Positions 45,250-56,874 of a stretch of DNA of 64,000 nucleotides are shown piece by piece. A program made the translations under genes and the position numbers. This DNA comes from Saccopteryx bilineata (Eukaryota; Chordata; Mammalia; Chiroptera; Emballonuridae), in NCBI RefSeq assembly GCF_036850765.1, contig NC_089490.1, positions 275,852,482 to 275,916,481 on the forward strand. Reading direction: 5' to 3'. How positions within the stretch are numbered: position 1 is the stretch's first letter; every line of letters starts with the position of its first letter. The notes beneath the pieces were generated by a model, which worked only from the letters and a program-made list of their open reading frames with translations, ran no database searches and was not told the DNA's origin.

Positions 45250-45590
45250 TTTTGAATTGCATAAAGATTCTGTACTTTTTCTATCAGTTTGATAAGCATT
45301 AAGCTCAACTTTTATTCTCAATATGTTAAATTAAGAATTTCCATTAACAACACTTTAAGGCACATAATGATGAATCTTAGAAGTTAGGAAATGCCTCTTG
45401 CATCTTATTAACAGCGTTCTAATTTAGTAATATAGTTTAGAGTTTGATGAAGCATAAATATATGCGTCTCTATCATATTCTTCATAACTGTGGTTCTTAA
45501 CATTACAGTCACAGTCTATCTTGGTCATTTGGGTGCGTGGGCTCTGCCTGCCTTTTCAACAATAAGGTTACTGGAGCAGCTGTTCACCAT
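45250..45590. other. Unique noncoding stretch
   Basis: Nothing recognised. Confidence 0.3.
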
Positions 45591-45594
45591 TCAC

Positions 45595-45995
45595 TCCTGT
45601 TTTCTCCTGAACTGACCTCTTGCAGAAGGACTAGCTTTCCAGGGACTGTGACTTCCATCTGGCTCTCCTTGCCTCTTCTTGTTGTTTATTTTTGTGGAGC
45701 CAGCTGCCATGCTGTGAGCCGCCTACTGGAAAGGTCCAGGTGGCAACAACCTGAGGCAGCTTCTCATCAACAATCCACAAGGAAATGAATCCTGCCAATG
45801 ATCAAATCAGCGGGGACATCCTTGCCTAGTCAAGCCTTGCGATGACACAGCCTGTGAGAGACCCTGGTCCGGAGGACTCAGTTAAACAGCACCTGGAGTC
45901 CTGGCCCCCTAAAACTGGGATATAGTAAATGTTGTAGCTTTAAGTAGTTCGATTTGGGGTAATTGGTTATGCAGCAGTAAGTAACTAATACACCT
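45595..45995 (+). repeat. Ancient LTR-like repeat (MLT1/MaLR-like), plus
   Basis: The text 'ggagccagctgccatgctgt', 'ctggaaaggtccaggtggca', 'tgagagaccctggtccgga' and 'gtaactaatacac' near the end fits the 3' part of an old mammalian LTR. Family naming is tentative. Confidence 0.45.
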
Positions 45996-45999
45996 CCGG

Positions 46000-46780
46000 C
46001 ATCCACTGTACAAGCATGCATCATTTTGCAGGATGACTTTCTTGTGCCCTGGAGCACGGCAGGCCATTGCCTTGGGGAGCCTCGAGTTTGAGATTTGGTC
46101 AGGTGTGTCTCCCTGTGGTCCCGGTACCTAGGCTGATCACAATCAAGTTGCTTATTCACTTGTCTGTCCCCGGGGTCACAGGCCTCATGAGTGGGGTCTC
46201 TTCTCTCCTGTTGCCTCTTCTGTGCCTTCTCTTCACTGACCCAAATACTAAGAAATAGATGTCGGCTTAATTAAGAAAACACTACTGCTATGTTCTGGTG
46301 TTTATAGTCATGTTTTAACATGTAGCAGTCACAGAAGAGCTTCCCAGCACTATAGCTCGGGTGCATGAGAAATCTGGGGAATGTGATCCCCAGAGTACTT
46401 ATTCCAAATGTGAGACTTCTCACCAGAATGTTTAGGAAACATAAGAACATGGAAAAGCCATTAAGAGCGAGTCAAGGACCTTAGGGAAGTAATGGGAAAG
46501 GGAAACACCCTGCAGAAATTCCAATGGTTAGTTGTAAAAAGGTGTCTAACGGTGGCACTGTTTAACTTTCCATGTGTTCGTTCTCCAACCCCAGCAGTGC
46601 AGTCTCTGTTTTCATTACTCCCGCACCCTCCTTCCCGCCCTAAGGTCCACCCTCGGTCTGTGATACACGATCCTGGTCCTCAGCCATGGCTGATTTATTA
46701 GAGGCACACTGCAGAGATAATGAAGTTCTCTCAAGAGGAAATTTGTGATTTTGAATGTAGAAGCTATAAACAATAATATA
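46000..46780. other. Unique noncoding stretch
   Basis: No repeat or domain recognised. Confidence 0.3.
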
Positions 46781-46784
46781 AATG

Positions 46785-47235
46785 AAGCCACTTTAAAATG
46801 GAGCTGCCGTGCTGGAGGAAGACCTGCCTTGTTCATCTTACTCCTTAAACTTTGGAATATTAAAATACCTTTGGACTAAGCTTAAACAATCCTGTGCCTG
46901 CAAAAGAACTGTTTACAAAGATAACAAGAAAACATTTATTATGACTATTGAACTGATGACTACCAGACTGAAAATTTGAAACATTGTTTAGAGTTAGCAT
47001 CACCATGTTATGTTATCTGCACCAATAGAAATGCCTTCCTTCTCCTGATGTCATTGTTCCCCTTCCCTTTCTTATAAATACTCATTGCCTTTGTCTCCTA
47101 ATCGAAACACTATTTGGGCCTCTGCCTGATTAAGTGTGTCCTGAAGAGCTGTTCTTTCTGGTCTTCATCAATGCTTGTTGCCACTTACTTTGAAAAGCCT
47201 TTTATTTTGGGTTACTAAAGCTCAGGAAAATGGAG
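46785..47235 (+). mobile_element. Candidate solo LTR of an endogenous retrovirus
   Basis: The architecture is LTR-like: 'taaaatggagctgccgtgct' near the start as in many class I LTR U3 regions, a TATA-like 'cttataaata' at 47070-47080, then a downstream region with 'ttgggcctctgcctgatt'. Boundaries and the terminal TG...CA were not pinned, and no gag/pol/env remnants flank it. It could also be an unrelated repeat. Confidence 0.35.
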
Positions 47236-47795
47236 ACCCTGGGACTGAGTCAGTGCGTGATGTTGACACAAGCTCATGCCTTTTCTCTAGCTGGAATCCA
47301 GAGAGACCCTAATAAGTTCTTCCACCAAAACTGGTTTCTTGGGGCTTAGGTATGAGAGTATGCTAGAGACATTTGTAAAGGACAGTTGCAGCACGGGTTC
47401 TCAGCATTGTGTCGAACTCTGCTCTTGAGCACAGTGATGCCAGATTGGAATTAATCCATGTGTGGTGTTGGCACCTTGGTAAGTGTGGGTTCTGCTCCTA
47501 GAGTTCTTCTCAACCCCTTGAATCTTGTCTGTCTGTTTCTCTAGAATTTTCTTTGATATTGTTAGTCTCTCTACATTCTACCCCCCACCCAAAATCTGGT
47601 ACCCTGTCTCCAGGAGACCATTATTTATTTATTTGAGAAAAGGTGGATTCCATTGACGCCTTTTCATCTTGATGGAAACAATTCTCTCTCCTAACTGAAT
47701 AGACACTTATTCTGGATTTGGAATTTTGTTCTCTGCCCAAAATGTTAGCATGACCACTGGTGGAATCATTGAATGCCTTCTATGGTAGCCAACAA
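47236..47795. other. Unique noncoding stretch
   Basis: Nothing recognised. Confidence 0.3.
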
Positions 47796-47797
47796 CA

Positions 47798-48020
47798 TGT
47801 GTATCAGGTTGCTTTGGCTGCATGAGGCAGACAGTTGAGTACAACAGCTTAACCAAAGAGGAGTTTATTTTCCTCCCTTCTGGAGGGAGGCAGTCCAGAG
47901 TCAGTGCCAGGCACCCTGGTCTCCATATTCCCAGCTCCTTCGACCTTTTGGCTGCTCCATCCTTGGTATGTGGCTTTCCTCTTCCTGGTCTCAGACAGTA
48001 TTATAGCCATACACCAGCAG
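47798..48020 (-). repeat. Ancient mammalian repeat fragment (unassigned)
   Basis: 'caggttgctttggctgcatg', then 'acaacagcttaaccaaagag', then 'gagtttattttcctcccttc' again shows the reverse-LTR-type theme seen at 12225. It is weak. Confidence 0.35.
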
Positions 48021-48109
48021 AAAGGGAAAGTAGAAAGGCAAAGGCACTTGCCAACTGGGTCTGTCTCTTTTGTTAGGAAAACTATTGGTTTCTGGGTTGT
48101 TATATCTTT

Positions 48110-48245
48110 ACAATGACTGCTCTGTGATGTCTGTGTCCTCCACTGGAAAATAAGGAACCATGCTGATGTTGTCCCTTTGTGTGCTCAGTGCCCACTGAAG
48201 GGACTGGCACCCAGAAGACACTCAATACATGCATGGACTGGATAA
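48110..48245 (+). mobile_element. L2 LINE 3' end fragment (plus)
   Basis: It ends 'ggcacccagaagacactcaa' + tacatgcatgg, the decayed L2 terminus. Confidence 0.5.
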
Positions 48246-48374
48246 GGGGCCAGTGAGTTCTTTAGCATGCCTCTGTGGTCTGGCGCCAGAGCCCTGGGCT
48301 GGAAGTCTGGAAATAGGGGTTTTCATCTTGATTCTACTTCCAAGAGCTGAAACCTCCATGGCTGCAGTCTCCTC

Positions 48375-48715
48375 TGTGCGTGCGTGCTTGTATGTGCATG
48401 CTTGTGTGTGTGAGAGAGAAGATTAGGGTGTGTGTACACATGTGTGCACAAGTGAGCATGTGTCTGTGTAAGCATATGTATGTGTGCATGTGGGTGCTTG
48501 TGTCAGTGCTGTGTGAATTTATGTGAGCATGTGAGCAGGTGTGAGAGACTGTGTGTTATGGAGGTATATGAACATGTACTTGTGTAAGTGTATATACGTG
48601 GCACATATATAAGTGTGAGTATATGTGCATGCATGTGTCTGAGCATGTATGTATGTATGTATGTGTGAGTGTGTGTGTGTCTGATGTGTGCACATGTATG
48701 AGTGTGTGTCTGCTC
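48375..48715. repeat. TG-rich variant microsatellite
   Basis: About 340 bp dominated by tgtg, gcatgtg and tgagtg units with (gtat)n at 48643-48664. Histidine/threonine-rich minus-strand frames are artefacts. Confidence 0.8.
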
Positions 48716-48797
48716 TCTGGCCCTGCTTGAACTGTGACATGCTGTTCACTTAATCATCCTTTCACCGCTTAAGTAGCTTATAGGGGGGGAGCTAGCT

Positions 48798-49690
48798 TCT
48801 TCTTTTTTTTTTTTTTTTTGGTTTTTTAAAACTTTTATTTTATTGTGCAGAAAAAAGAGAACCAAACTTTGATGCACTGCCTGCATTGGTGGTGTGGACA
48901 GAGCACCCTGGCTCTGGGGGCTGCATGCTGAAATGTCTCTCTGATCCCTGCCCCCGTGCTCTTCTGGGGCCTGGGCAGCAGAGCATCTGCCTGGTGTGCG
49001 GCCCGTGCCAGCCCCGCTGACCCCAGCTGCCCAGCAGAGGCAGCTGTCCAGGGCCCGCTGCACTGGAAGGCGCTGATGTTTGCCCACCTGCAAGGCTGGC
49101 CAGGACGTCCTCCTGACTGAGCTGACCTACTTCTGATGACGATCACCAGGCCTGGGCAGTGTCTTTCCTCTCTGCCTCCGGTGGGCAGCTCACTGGCAAC
49201 ACAAAGGTGGCTGCCATGGGTGTGCTAGGTTCTGACTGCTGTGGTCACAGCAAGACTGTCTTAGCTCAGACTCTGGGGTATGTGATGTGCTCATGTGAGC
49301 ACAATTGTTGTTTTAATTTTGGAGCCTTGCCAGTCATCCATTTGTAGCCTGTGAAGGCAGGTAGAAAGTGGTTGTCTTTCCTTCTACAGGGTCATGACCA
49401 CCTTCGCCCTAGTCCTGGTGGTGCTACCACAGCCTCTCAGGCAATAGAGATGGTGTTTTTCTTGGGCTGGCTGAGGGGTGGCCCCTGGAACTGACCAGAA
49501 TGGCAACACTCTCTTCTGTTCCAGGGGAGAGCTGACCAGGACTCAGAGGTGGCAGCTAGCACCCTGAGCTGTGATGGTAGATTGGGCATGGGGCATTGGT
49601 GGCTTTGTAGAAGGTCACCAGTGTCTCCTCAGCTGATGGGATGGATCCAGATGAAGAGTCATTCATTTTATCCAGGGCCAGGTAAGACAT
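48798..49690 (-). pseudogene. Candidate processed pseudogene (retrocopy), parent unknown
   Basis: On the minus strand the 3' end is mRNA-like: a poly(A) seen as a ~17-T run at 48803-48819, with overlapping AATAAA/aataaaataaaa signals 20-30 bp upstream (about 48835-48845). Upstream sequence is GC-rich and repeat-free up to about 49690. Several disconnected open segments occur (for example 48835-49146 and 48746-49093 in overlapping frames), with stops, and no domain that I recognise. No clear target duplication was found. It could instead be ordinary DNA beside a chance A-tract. Confidence 0.35.
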
Positions 49691-49876
49691 TTGGCCAATT
49701 AGTTACATACCTGTATCTTAGAGATGCACAGTTTCTGTTAACCGAGGGGTTGAGCAAGTAGTTCAGTTGCTCAGAGAAACAGAAAACTACTGAAAATGAA
49801 TGATTCTGACTCTTGTGCTCGCAGAGTTGACAGGTCATTGTCAGGAAGCATTTGATACTTGAGCCCTCAACTCACT

Positions 49877-50208
49877 TTTTTTTTTTTTTTTTGCAGAGAC
49901 AGAGAGTCAGAGAGAAGGACAGATAGGGATAGACAGACAGGAATGGAGAGAGATGAGAAGCATCAGTTATTAGTTTTTCGTTGTGACACCTTAGTTGATC
50001 ATTGATTACTTTCTCATATGTACCTTGAACGTGGGCCTTCAGCAGATCAAGTAACGCCTTGCTCAAGCCAGTGACTTTGAGTCCAAGCTGGTGAGCTTTG
50101 CTCAAACCAGATGAGCCCGTGCTCAAACTGGAGACCTCGGGGTCTCGAACCTGGGTCCTCCACATCCCAGTCCAACGCTCTATTCACTGTGCCACTGCCT
50201 GGTCAGGC
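49877..50208 (-). mobile_element. tRNA-derived SINE, family D (minus)
   Basis: On the minus strand the head is agcctgaccaggcagtggca, followed by 'caggttcgagaccccgaggt' (B-box-like). A body then repeats 'ctggtttgagca' style phrases, 'caactaaggtgtcacaacga' lies near the tail, and it ends in a long poly(A) (T-run at 49876-49893). It is a longer SINE with a different body from families A-C. Confidence 0.85.
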
Positions 50209-50214
50209 TCACAT

Positions 50215-51015
50215 TGTTTTGACCACAGGTCCACTGGTCTGTTGACAGGCACCACCTTATCACTAGATAGAAGATAGAAGATGAGAGTTTTACTAACAAA
50301 GCAGAAAAGGAATTTACTTTTGAAATATACTATATATTGCACAACAGCTTCTAGAACAAGGAGGAAAAGAAATGGCTACAAAGGCTCTACTGAGCTTTCC
50401 TCTGTTCCTTTTCCTAAACAGTGAGTGTGGGGGTGGGGGGAGCTTTTCCCCCTAAACCCAGTTCTGGGCCACCACAGAGTGAGTCCGCCCTTATGGTGGC
50501 GCAGATTGCTTGCTTTTAGCCTGGCTCCTCCCTCTTTTCAGTTGCTAAGTACTCCAGTCCAAATACTTCCTTCTTCTCATAAGTCTTAATTAGCTAGAAT
50601 TCTGTTATATTTTTCCTGTCACCTTCAATTTTTCTGCCCAACAGCTGCATCGATTTTATTAAAACCTATGAATTTCTCAGTGTGTCACTAGAACTTTTCC
50701 CATCATCATTTCTTTTCCTCAGAACCCCCATGTACCTCTGGCGGGTGTATTTATTGAAGATACAGGAGGAGCTGAGGCTGGCCGAAGGGAGGTAGAGCTG
50801 AATGTGGTGCTGGGGGCTTTCCCCTACCCCCCAGACCAGGGCTGTGTCCCCTGTCCTCTCGGCCTGTCTTCCCCTCCAGTGACTCCCTCGGATAGAGTTT
50901 CAATGCCTTGTATGTGCAAAGTTCATGATGCAACTTTTATCTGCTTTGATTATCTCTTGATTCCATCCTTGGTGGTGGTGGTGGTGGGGGGGATGCCTGC
51001 ATTTTAAACATTTCT
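50215..51015. other. Unique noncoding stretch
   Basis: A (GGT)n microsatellite at about 50970-50990; otherwise nothing is recognised. Confidence 0.35.
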
Positions 51016-51028
51016 AAGAAGTTGACCT

Positions 51029-51457
51029 TTTTTTTTTTTGTTTGTTTGTTTTTTAAATTTATTTATTTATTTTTGTTTGTATTTTTCTGAAGCTGGAAAC
51101 GGGAGAGACAGTCAGACAGATTCCCGCATGCGCCCGACCGGGATCCACCCGGCACGCCCACCAGGGGCTACTCTCTGCCCACCAGGGGGAGATGCTCTGC
51201 CCCTCCGGGGCGTCGCTCTGCCGCGACCAGAGCCACTCTAGCGCTTGGGGCAGAGGCCAAGGAGCCATCCCCAGCGCCCGGGCCATCTTTGCTCCAATGG
51301 AGCCTTGGCTGCGGGAGGGGAAGAGAGAGACAGAGAGGAAGGAGGGGGGGGTGGAGAAGCAGATGGGCGCCTTTCCTGTGTGCCCTGGCCAGGAATCGAA
51401 CCCGGGTCCCCCGCACCCCAGGTCGACGCTCTACCGCTGAGCTAACCAGCCAGGGCC
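51029..51457 (-). mobile_element. tRNA-derived SINE, family A (minus), young
   Basis: The exact duplication gaagttgacct is at 51018-51028 and 51458-51468. It has two CTCF-like units at 51158 and 51179, both altered in the core (aggggcta, agggggaga). The head at the right end reads ggccctggctggttagctca on the minus strand. Confidence 0.93.
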
Positions 51458-51469
51458 GAAGTTGACCTG

Positions 51470-52080
51470 TTTTACAATAAAGTCAAATTTTGGTAAAATA
51501 TTTACATTATAAAACACTACAGATGTGAGTTAGGAAAAAGTATTCAGTTTCTTTACAGAATATTTGGTTACCTGTATGGATATTTACACACTATGCAAAC
51601 TAATTTTATAGGTATGTCTTTTCTTTGTTTTAAAAAATAGTTCAAAAGTAGTTTTCTTCTAGGGGTTCATATCCTTACTATTTTTTCTATGAAATGGGTA
51701 GGTAGGTTGGAGTAGTTACATTTCCCAATTATGTAATAACTTAGCCTTATGAACTATTTTTACACACTTTCTTATGTTGATAATGTGAGAAGAAGTGATG
51801 TCGCAGAGTTAAGTGATTCATTCAAGAAATTTGAATCCAGGTCTCTCATTTAAGTTTGAGTCGAGTTTTATGTACTTTGCAATATTATTCGTCTGTTATG
51901 TTTTTGTAATTAGCTATGCTTTTTACTATGTACATGACTGAAACATGAAACATAAAGAGGTAAGTTAGTAGTCCTCTGGACCCAAAGTCCAAGTGTTCAG
52001 ATTCCTATGCAGTAGATTCATTGTGTATGTTTATATTTGCATGTTTACATATTATTAGTATTATTTTATGCTGCCTTTAA
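51470..52080. other. Mostly unique AT-rich stretch
   Basis: A possible decayed MIR at 51770-51860 (gaatccaggtctctcattt), too weak to call. Confidence 0.3.
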
Positions 52081-52084
52081 AAAA

Positions 52085-52285
52085 AGTAGTTCAAAGTTAG
52101 TGATTGCATAAAAAACCCAACACCAAAGGACACAAGGAAGTTGTGGGAGGAGTTGGAGATGTCTATTCTCTGATCATGGTGATGGCTCTTTGGGTGAGTG
52201 CATCTGTCCAGACTCATCAATTTGTACACATTAAATATGTGCAATTCTTTGTCTATCAATTATAACTCAAAGCTATTAATACAAG
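52085..52285 (+). mobile_element. Old L1M 3' end fragment (plus)
   Basis: 'atcatggtgatggctctttg', 'actcatcaatttgtacacat', 'taaatatgtgcaattctttg' and 'tatcaattataactcaaag' match the typical end of old L1M elements. Confidence 0.75.
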
Positions 52286-52289
52286 AAGT

Positions 52290-52960
52290 AATTCCTGAAG
52301 TTAGTAATGGTAAAGGCTATCCTTAAATTATGTTTGTATCATAGATTGCTTTTTTTAAAGTGTATTAATGGTTCAGAAACTAGTTCTCAATTCTTTGAAT
52401 TTAGAACTGAACAAGTGCTACTTATACTGAAATACATCACCTCTTGCTAAAGTGTTGACTGGTGGTTTGGGTGCAAGTCAGATTTTAAAAAAATAAATTA
52501 AATTTCTTAAAGGTATTAGCTGAGATGCATGTCTGCAGGAGATCTGCTGCTAATGGAAGATTAAGCACATCAGGAAAAGGGTGAGCAAGTTTCTTTTTTT
52601 GCAGCAAGCTTTCTGGACTGCCTATTCTTCCCTGGTGTTTGACACATAGGCTGTGTTTTCCTGGACTATGGATTCACACGGTCTTGAAGAGTTGAATGGT
52701 GGTTAAAACTGTTGGCATGTTTTAGACTTCCTCCTAGCTTTTTATGAAAGAAATTTTAAAAGTGTTTTATTTCTTCTTTTTATGACTTCAGTGCATGTGC
52801 ACACACATGATCACAGAAGTTCAGTGAGCCGATAGTGGTGGAAGGTTAATAGCCAAATCCAACAGGCTCCTTGCTCACCACCCTTTACGATTCTTCCACA
52901 ACACACGATGTCTTATCACTCTTTCTTGGTGCGGTTTCTTTCATAAGACTCTCCTTATTC
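52290..52960. other. Unique noncoding stretch
   Basis: Nothing recognised. Confidence 0.3.
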
Positions 52961-52969
52961 TATTTTTAA

Positions 52970-53820
52970 TTCCTGCTATTGACTGAATATTTTTGTCTCT
53001 CTTTGCCCCTTGGTCATCTTCATAGTGTCTAGCCTCACTCATATCTTCTTAGAAAGGTATTCTATATTTTCTGTTGATTTTTTTTGACAGGTAATATAAA
53101 GTTTTATCATCTTATATTTATATTGAACCTGATAAACTTTCTGCACTTCCTAATTAATTCTGATGCATTTTTTGAAATAAGTTATTTCATTTTTCTTTCC
53201 TAAAAGTATAATGATATCCTTTACAAATATGATGCTTTTGCCTTTTTTCCAGTGGATTTTTATCTTCATTTTAATTCTCACCTTATAATATCTTATGTTC
53301 AACTTCTCTGAACATGATAAACAGTAGTGAACTTATTAGGTATAATGGTCATATTTCTGATTTCAGTGGAACTGGTGCTTGACTTTTAGGTATAATTTTG
53401 TCTATTAATTTAAGATAAACATTCTTCATAATATTAGTCATCTATTTTAAATTTTATTTTGCTAAGAATTTTAATCTGTAATAAATATTGAATTGTATCA
53501 AAAGCCTTTTAAAGCATTTTGAAATACATGCTTTTTATTTGACCTTTGAAGTGATAGACTACTATTTCAGTGATAGATATCAATATTAAATTCTACAGTT
53601 CTGTGAAATGTTCTTTCAATATACTTTAATTCAATGTGCCAGTATTTTAAAATTTTATATCTATTGATATACAACTTCTGTCTAACTTAATATTAGATTA
53701 TTTTAGTTACTCAAAGTGCATATAAACATTTTTTATTTTTTCTTATGCTCTATGGCATTGTGATCAATGATCATTTTCTTGTAACTATAAAAATTGATTT
53801 ATTGACATATTTGTGACCTT
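52970..53820 (-). mobile_element. Ancient L1/HAL1 ORF2-region remnant (minus)
   Basis: AT-rich text with 'tttacaaatatgatgctttt', 'aacagtagtgaacttattag' and 'tattgaattgtatcaaaagc' is the worn reverse strand of L1 reverse-transcriptase DNA. There are no open frames of note. Confidence 0.55.
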
Positions 53821-53824
53821 TTTT

Positions 53825-54850
53825 GAAAACCAAATTTAAATTTTAGAAGTTTTAGATTTTCAGAAAAATGTCACAGATAGCATAGAGTGTTCCCATAGAC
53901 CTCACTCCCGCCTTCCCTCTTGTTAACATCTTCCATTGCAATAGTACATTTGTTGCAGTTAACAAACCAACATTGATATAGTACTATTCAATGAACTCCA
54001 TTCTTGAGTCTGATTTTCCTCAGGTTTTACCTAATGTCTTTTTTCTGTCCCAGGATTCCATTTTAGGTACTACTTTACATTTAATCATTATACCTTTTTT
54101 TTATCTCCTTTTATCTGTGTCAGTTATTCAGACTTTTGTTGTATCTTATGACTTTGACAGTTTTAAGGAGTACTGCTCACATATTTTCTTGAATATCCCT
54201 CTGTTTGCATTTGCCTGGAGTTTTTCTTATGGTTAGATGAGAGTGATGAGTTTTGGGGGTGAGGATCACAGAAGTACAGTGCCTTTCTCATCACATCCTA
54301 TCAAGGGTATATATTATCAACATGACTTATTAACTGTTGAGGTTGACTTTGACCGCCTGGCTGACACTGTGTTAGTCAGGTTTTTCTGTTGTAAAGCTAC
54401 CCCTTTCCTTCCATTCTTTAGTTTTTGGAGGCAAGTCACTGTGTAGCCCATACATAAACGTGCAGAATTATACTTCATCTCCTTGAGGACACAGTAACTA
54501 CATTACTTGGAATTTTTCTTCATGGGAGATTTGTCTCTTCTCTTATTTATTTGTCTAATTATTTGTTTATATTAGAATGGACTCATGGATATTGATCTTA
54601 TACTTCGGGTTGTGGTCCACTTCATTTCTTTACTCAAAATGGACCCGGTTTTTGGGCCACTAGGAGTGATTTCAGTTGGCTCCTGGTTCCTTGGCATTGT
54701 GGGTTGTCTTTTCTCTTTTCCTGAGCATTTCTTTACTCCCTGGCATTATGAGATGTTCCAGGCTCATCTTGTCCTATTTCTCTAAGTCATTTTATTGTAG
54801 AATGATATTGGAAACCAAGATCTGTGTTTTGAGTTTGTGGCTTTTTTTAA
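53825..54850 (-). mobile_element. Old L1M 3' UTR (minus), about 1 kb
   Basis: 'gttaacatcttccattgcaa', 'gtacatttgttgcagttaac', 'ttaaggagtactgctcacat', 'tatcaacatgacttattaac' and 'gatgttccaggctcatcttg' follow in order the reverse strand of a known old L1M 3' UTR. The 81-codon frame 53991-54236 is incidental. Confidence 0.8.
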
Positions 54851-55029
54851 GATGTAAAATTTAATGACAAATATTTTGTATTTTTTTTCAGAATAATTTT
54901 GATAAATTTTTAAAAAAAATCATTTTGTTGACATTTTGCATTTAAACAACATACCCTTGTATAACACATTTAAAAATTATTTATAAAATATTATATCAAT
55001 ATATTATTTCAAGCTGTTTTATAAATCAA

Positions 55030-55650
55030 CTCATGTAACAATTGAGCAATTCTACAGATTTTTTTTTTCCAGTTCATTAGCTTCTGATTTGATATTTATT
55101 ATTTCCTTCGTCTTACTCCTTGGGCCTATAATTCATCAACTTTTTAAATTTGTAACTTTTGTTTGAGTAAATGCTTGGTTCATATAGATTTTATTTTTTC
55201 TCCTTTAATAGTAAAAGCATTTAAATAAATAAAATTTGCCTTTAAATACAGCTTTGACTCCATAACTTGAGATTTGATGAGCCAAAGCCTTAATTAAAAT
55301 GACAGACATTAGAAAGCGTATTTTTGTTTACTCTTTAAGAGTTATTTGTGAGGATGTTTTAAAGTCTCTGAAACTGTTTAATTTAAGCTGTTACTAAGGT
55401 TTAATTTTTTTTTTCTATCTTAAGATAAAGGACAGTCTTTGGTAATAATGTTGTGGGTACATGTCAGTCATTTATCTTCTCTCTGTATGGGCCACAGGAT
55501 AGAACATACCAGTGAATTCACAATCATGTTATTTGCATTTCCTGTGTCCTTGATTTTGTATACTTGATCTGTTTTACACTAAGAGTTATGTGTCTTTTCA
55601 TTTTCTTTTTAAATCAAATGTTTTTTCTGTTTCAATTTCATTTTCCTGTA
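55030..55650 (-). mobile_element. Ancient L1 ORF2 remnant (minus)
   Basis: 'tttattatttccttcgtctt', 'taaatgcttggttcatatag' and 'tttgcctttaaatacagctt' are decayed L1 ORF2 reverse-strand phrases. Confidence 0.55.
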
Positions 55651-55719
55651 CTAGTCTTGAGGATACACTATGTGCCTCTTAAAGATTTTATGACTCTTTT
55701 CCTGTTTTTATGATTATCC

Positions 55720-56020
55720 CTGCCCACATTCCTGAGGCCATGGCTCCTCCTTCCATCTTCAAAGCTAGAGCCTTTGGACTTGCCATCTCTCTGGTTCTCT
55801 CTTCTAATGTCCTCTTCCACTCTTCTTATGATTACTTTGGGCTTGCCTGGATAACCCAGGATAATCTCCCAATCTCAAAGTCAACTGATTAGCAACTTGA
55901 ATTCCACCTGCAAGCTTAATTCCCCTTTACCATGTTACCCAACGTGTTCACATTTCTGGGGATTAGGATGTGACCATCTTTGGAGAGCCACTAATCTCCC
56001 TACCACATATGTAATGCTTC
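55720..56020 (-). mobile_element. MLT1-type LTR fragment (minus)
   Basis: 'gggcttgcctggataaccca', 'ggataatctcccaatctcaa', 'ggggattaggatgtgaccat' and 'ctccctaccaca' give the reverse 5' part of a MaLR-type LTR. Confidence 0.6.
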
Positions 56021-56179
56021 CTGCAGTTGTGAAACATGGCGGCCTTGCTGAAGCTGGGAGAAATCATGTTGATCATGGCTATTATGTTAACCATATAAGT
56101 GTAGAATGTCTTAATTTGATTTTAACATGGAACAATTATTTGGTACTATGAAGTGCCAATAACTGCAGTGCTCAAAGTA

Positions 56180-56727
56180 CAGTGTGTCTGTAAAGTCATG
56201 GTGCACTTTTGACTGGTCACAGGAAAGCAACAAAAGACGATAGAAATATGAAATCTGCACCAAATCAAAGGAAAACTCTCCCAGTTTCATACCTATTTAG
56301 TGCAGTTTGATGTGGGCTCACACACAGATTTTTTAGAGCTCCTTAGGTAGCTATCCTGTATAGTCACTGACTGATGGCCTACCAGGATGGGGTTTCTCCA
56401 TCAAACTGCCGGTTTCCTTCAACTGCTTATTCCACCAAGTAATGTTATTCCTATGTGGTGGCACTTCGTTATAAACGTGCCGATACTCACGTTGCACTTT
56501 GGTTATGGATTCGAATTTAGCGAGCCACAGAACACACTGAACTTTCCTCTGTACTGTCCACATCTCAACTGGCATGGCCGTGGGCTGCTTCGTTGTATAC
56601 ATGGTGTTACGTCATCATCTGCACATGCTGCCACATCATCCTACAGAAACTGGAAGGGTTTTCCTTTTATTTGGTGCAGATTTCACATTTCTATCATCTT
56701 TTGTTGCTTTCCTGTGACCAGTCAAAA
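56180..56727 (-). mobile_element. Internally deleted Tc1/mariner-type transposon, copy 2, right end truncated
   Basis: The left end cagtgtgtctgtaaagtcat follows a TA (56178-56179). The body is colinear with 24053-24638. The right inverted end breaks off at about 56727 (cagtcaaaa), so the last ~35 bp and the second TA are lost. It retains the N-terminal transposase fragment on the minus strand. Confidence 0.87.
56351..56602 (-). pseudogene. Mariner-type transposase N-terminus (helix-turn-helix), truncated
   Basis: An 83-codon frame contains LAKFESITKVQREYRHVYNE, PPHRNN and LKETGSLMEKPHPGRPSVSD, the DNA-binding head of a mariner-type transposase with its GRP linker. No catalytic domain follows, because the internal deletion joins this head directly to the other terminal repeat. 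Confidence 0.78.
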
Positions 56728-56874
56728 ACAAGAGGCTGCTTGCTGCAATGTTTCTGTTTGAGGGTAGAATTTACAAAGGATACTTCATTATAGACCCAAA
56801 TAAAATATTTTAGGTATGGAAGGATCAGAACTATCTGCACTTGTCTAAGTGGACACTTCACACCCATCTGGTTT

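Noticed and set aside
48519..48749. Histidine-rich frame
   Set aside because: Same cause: TG-rich simple repeat.
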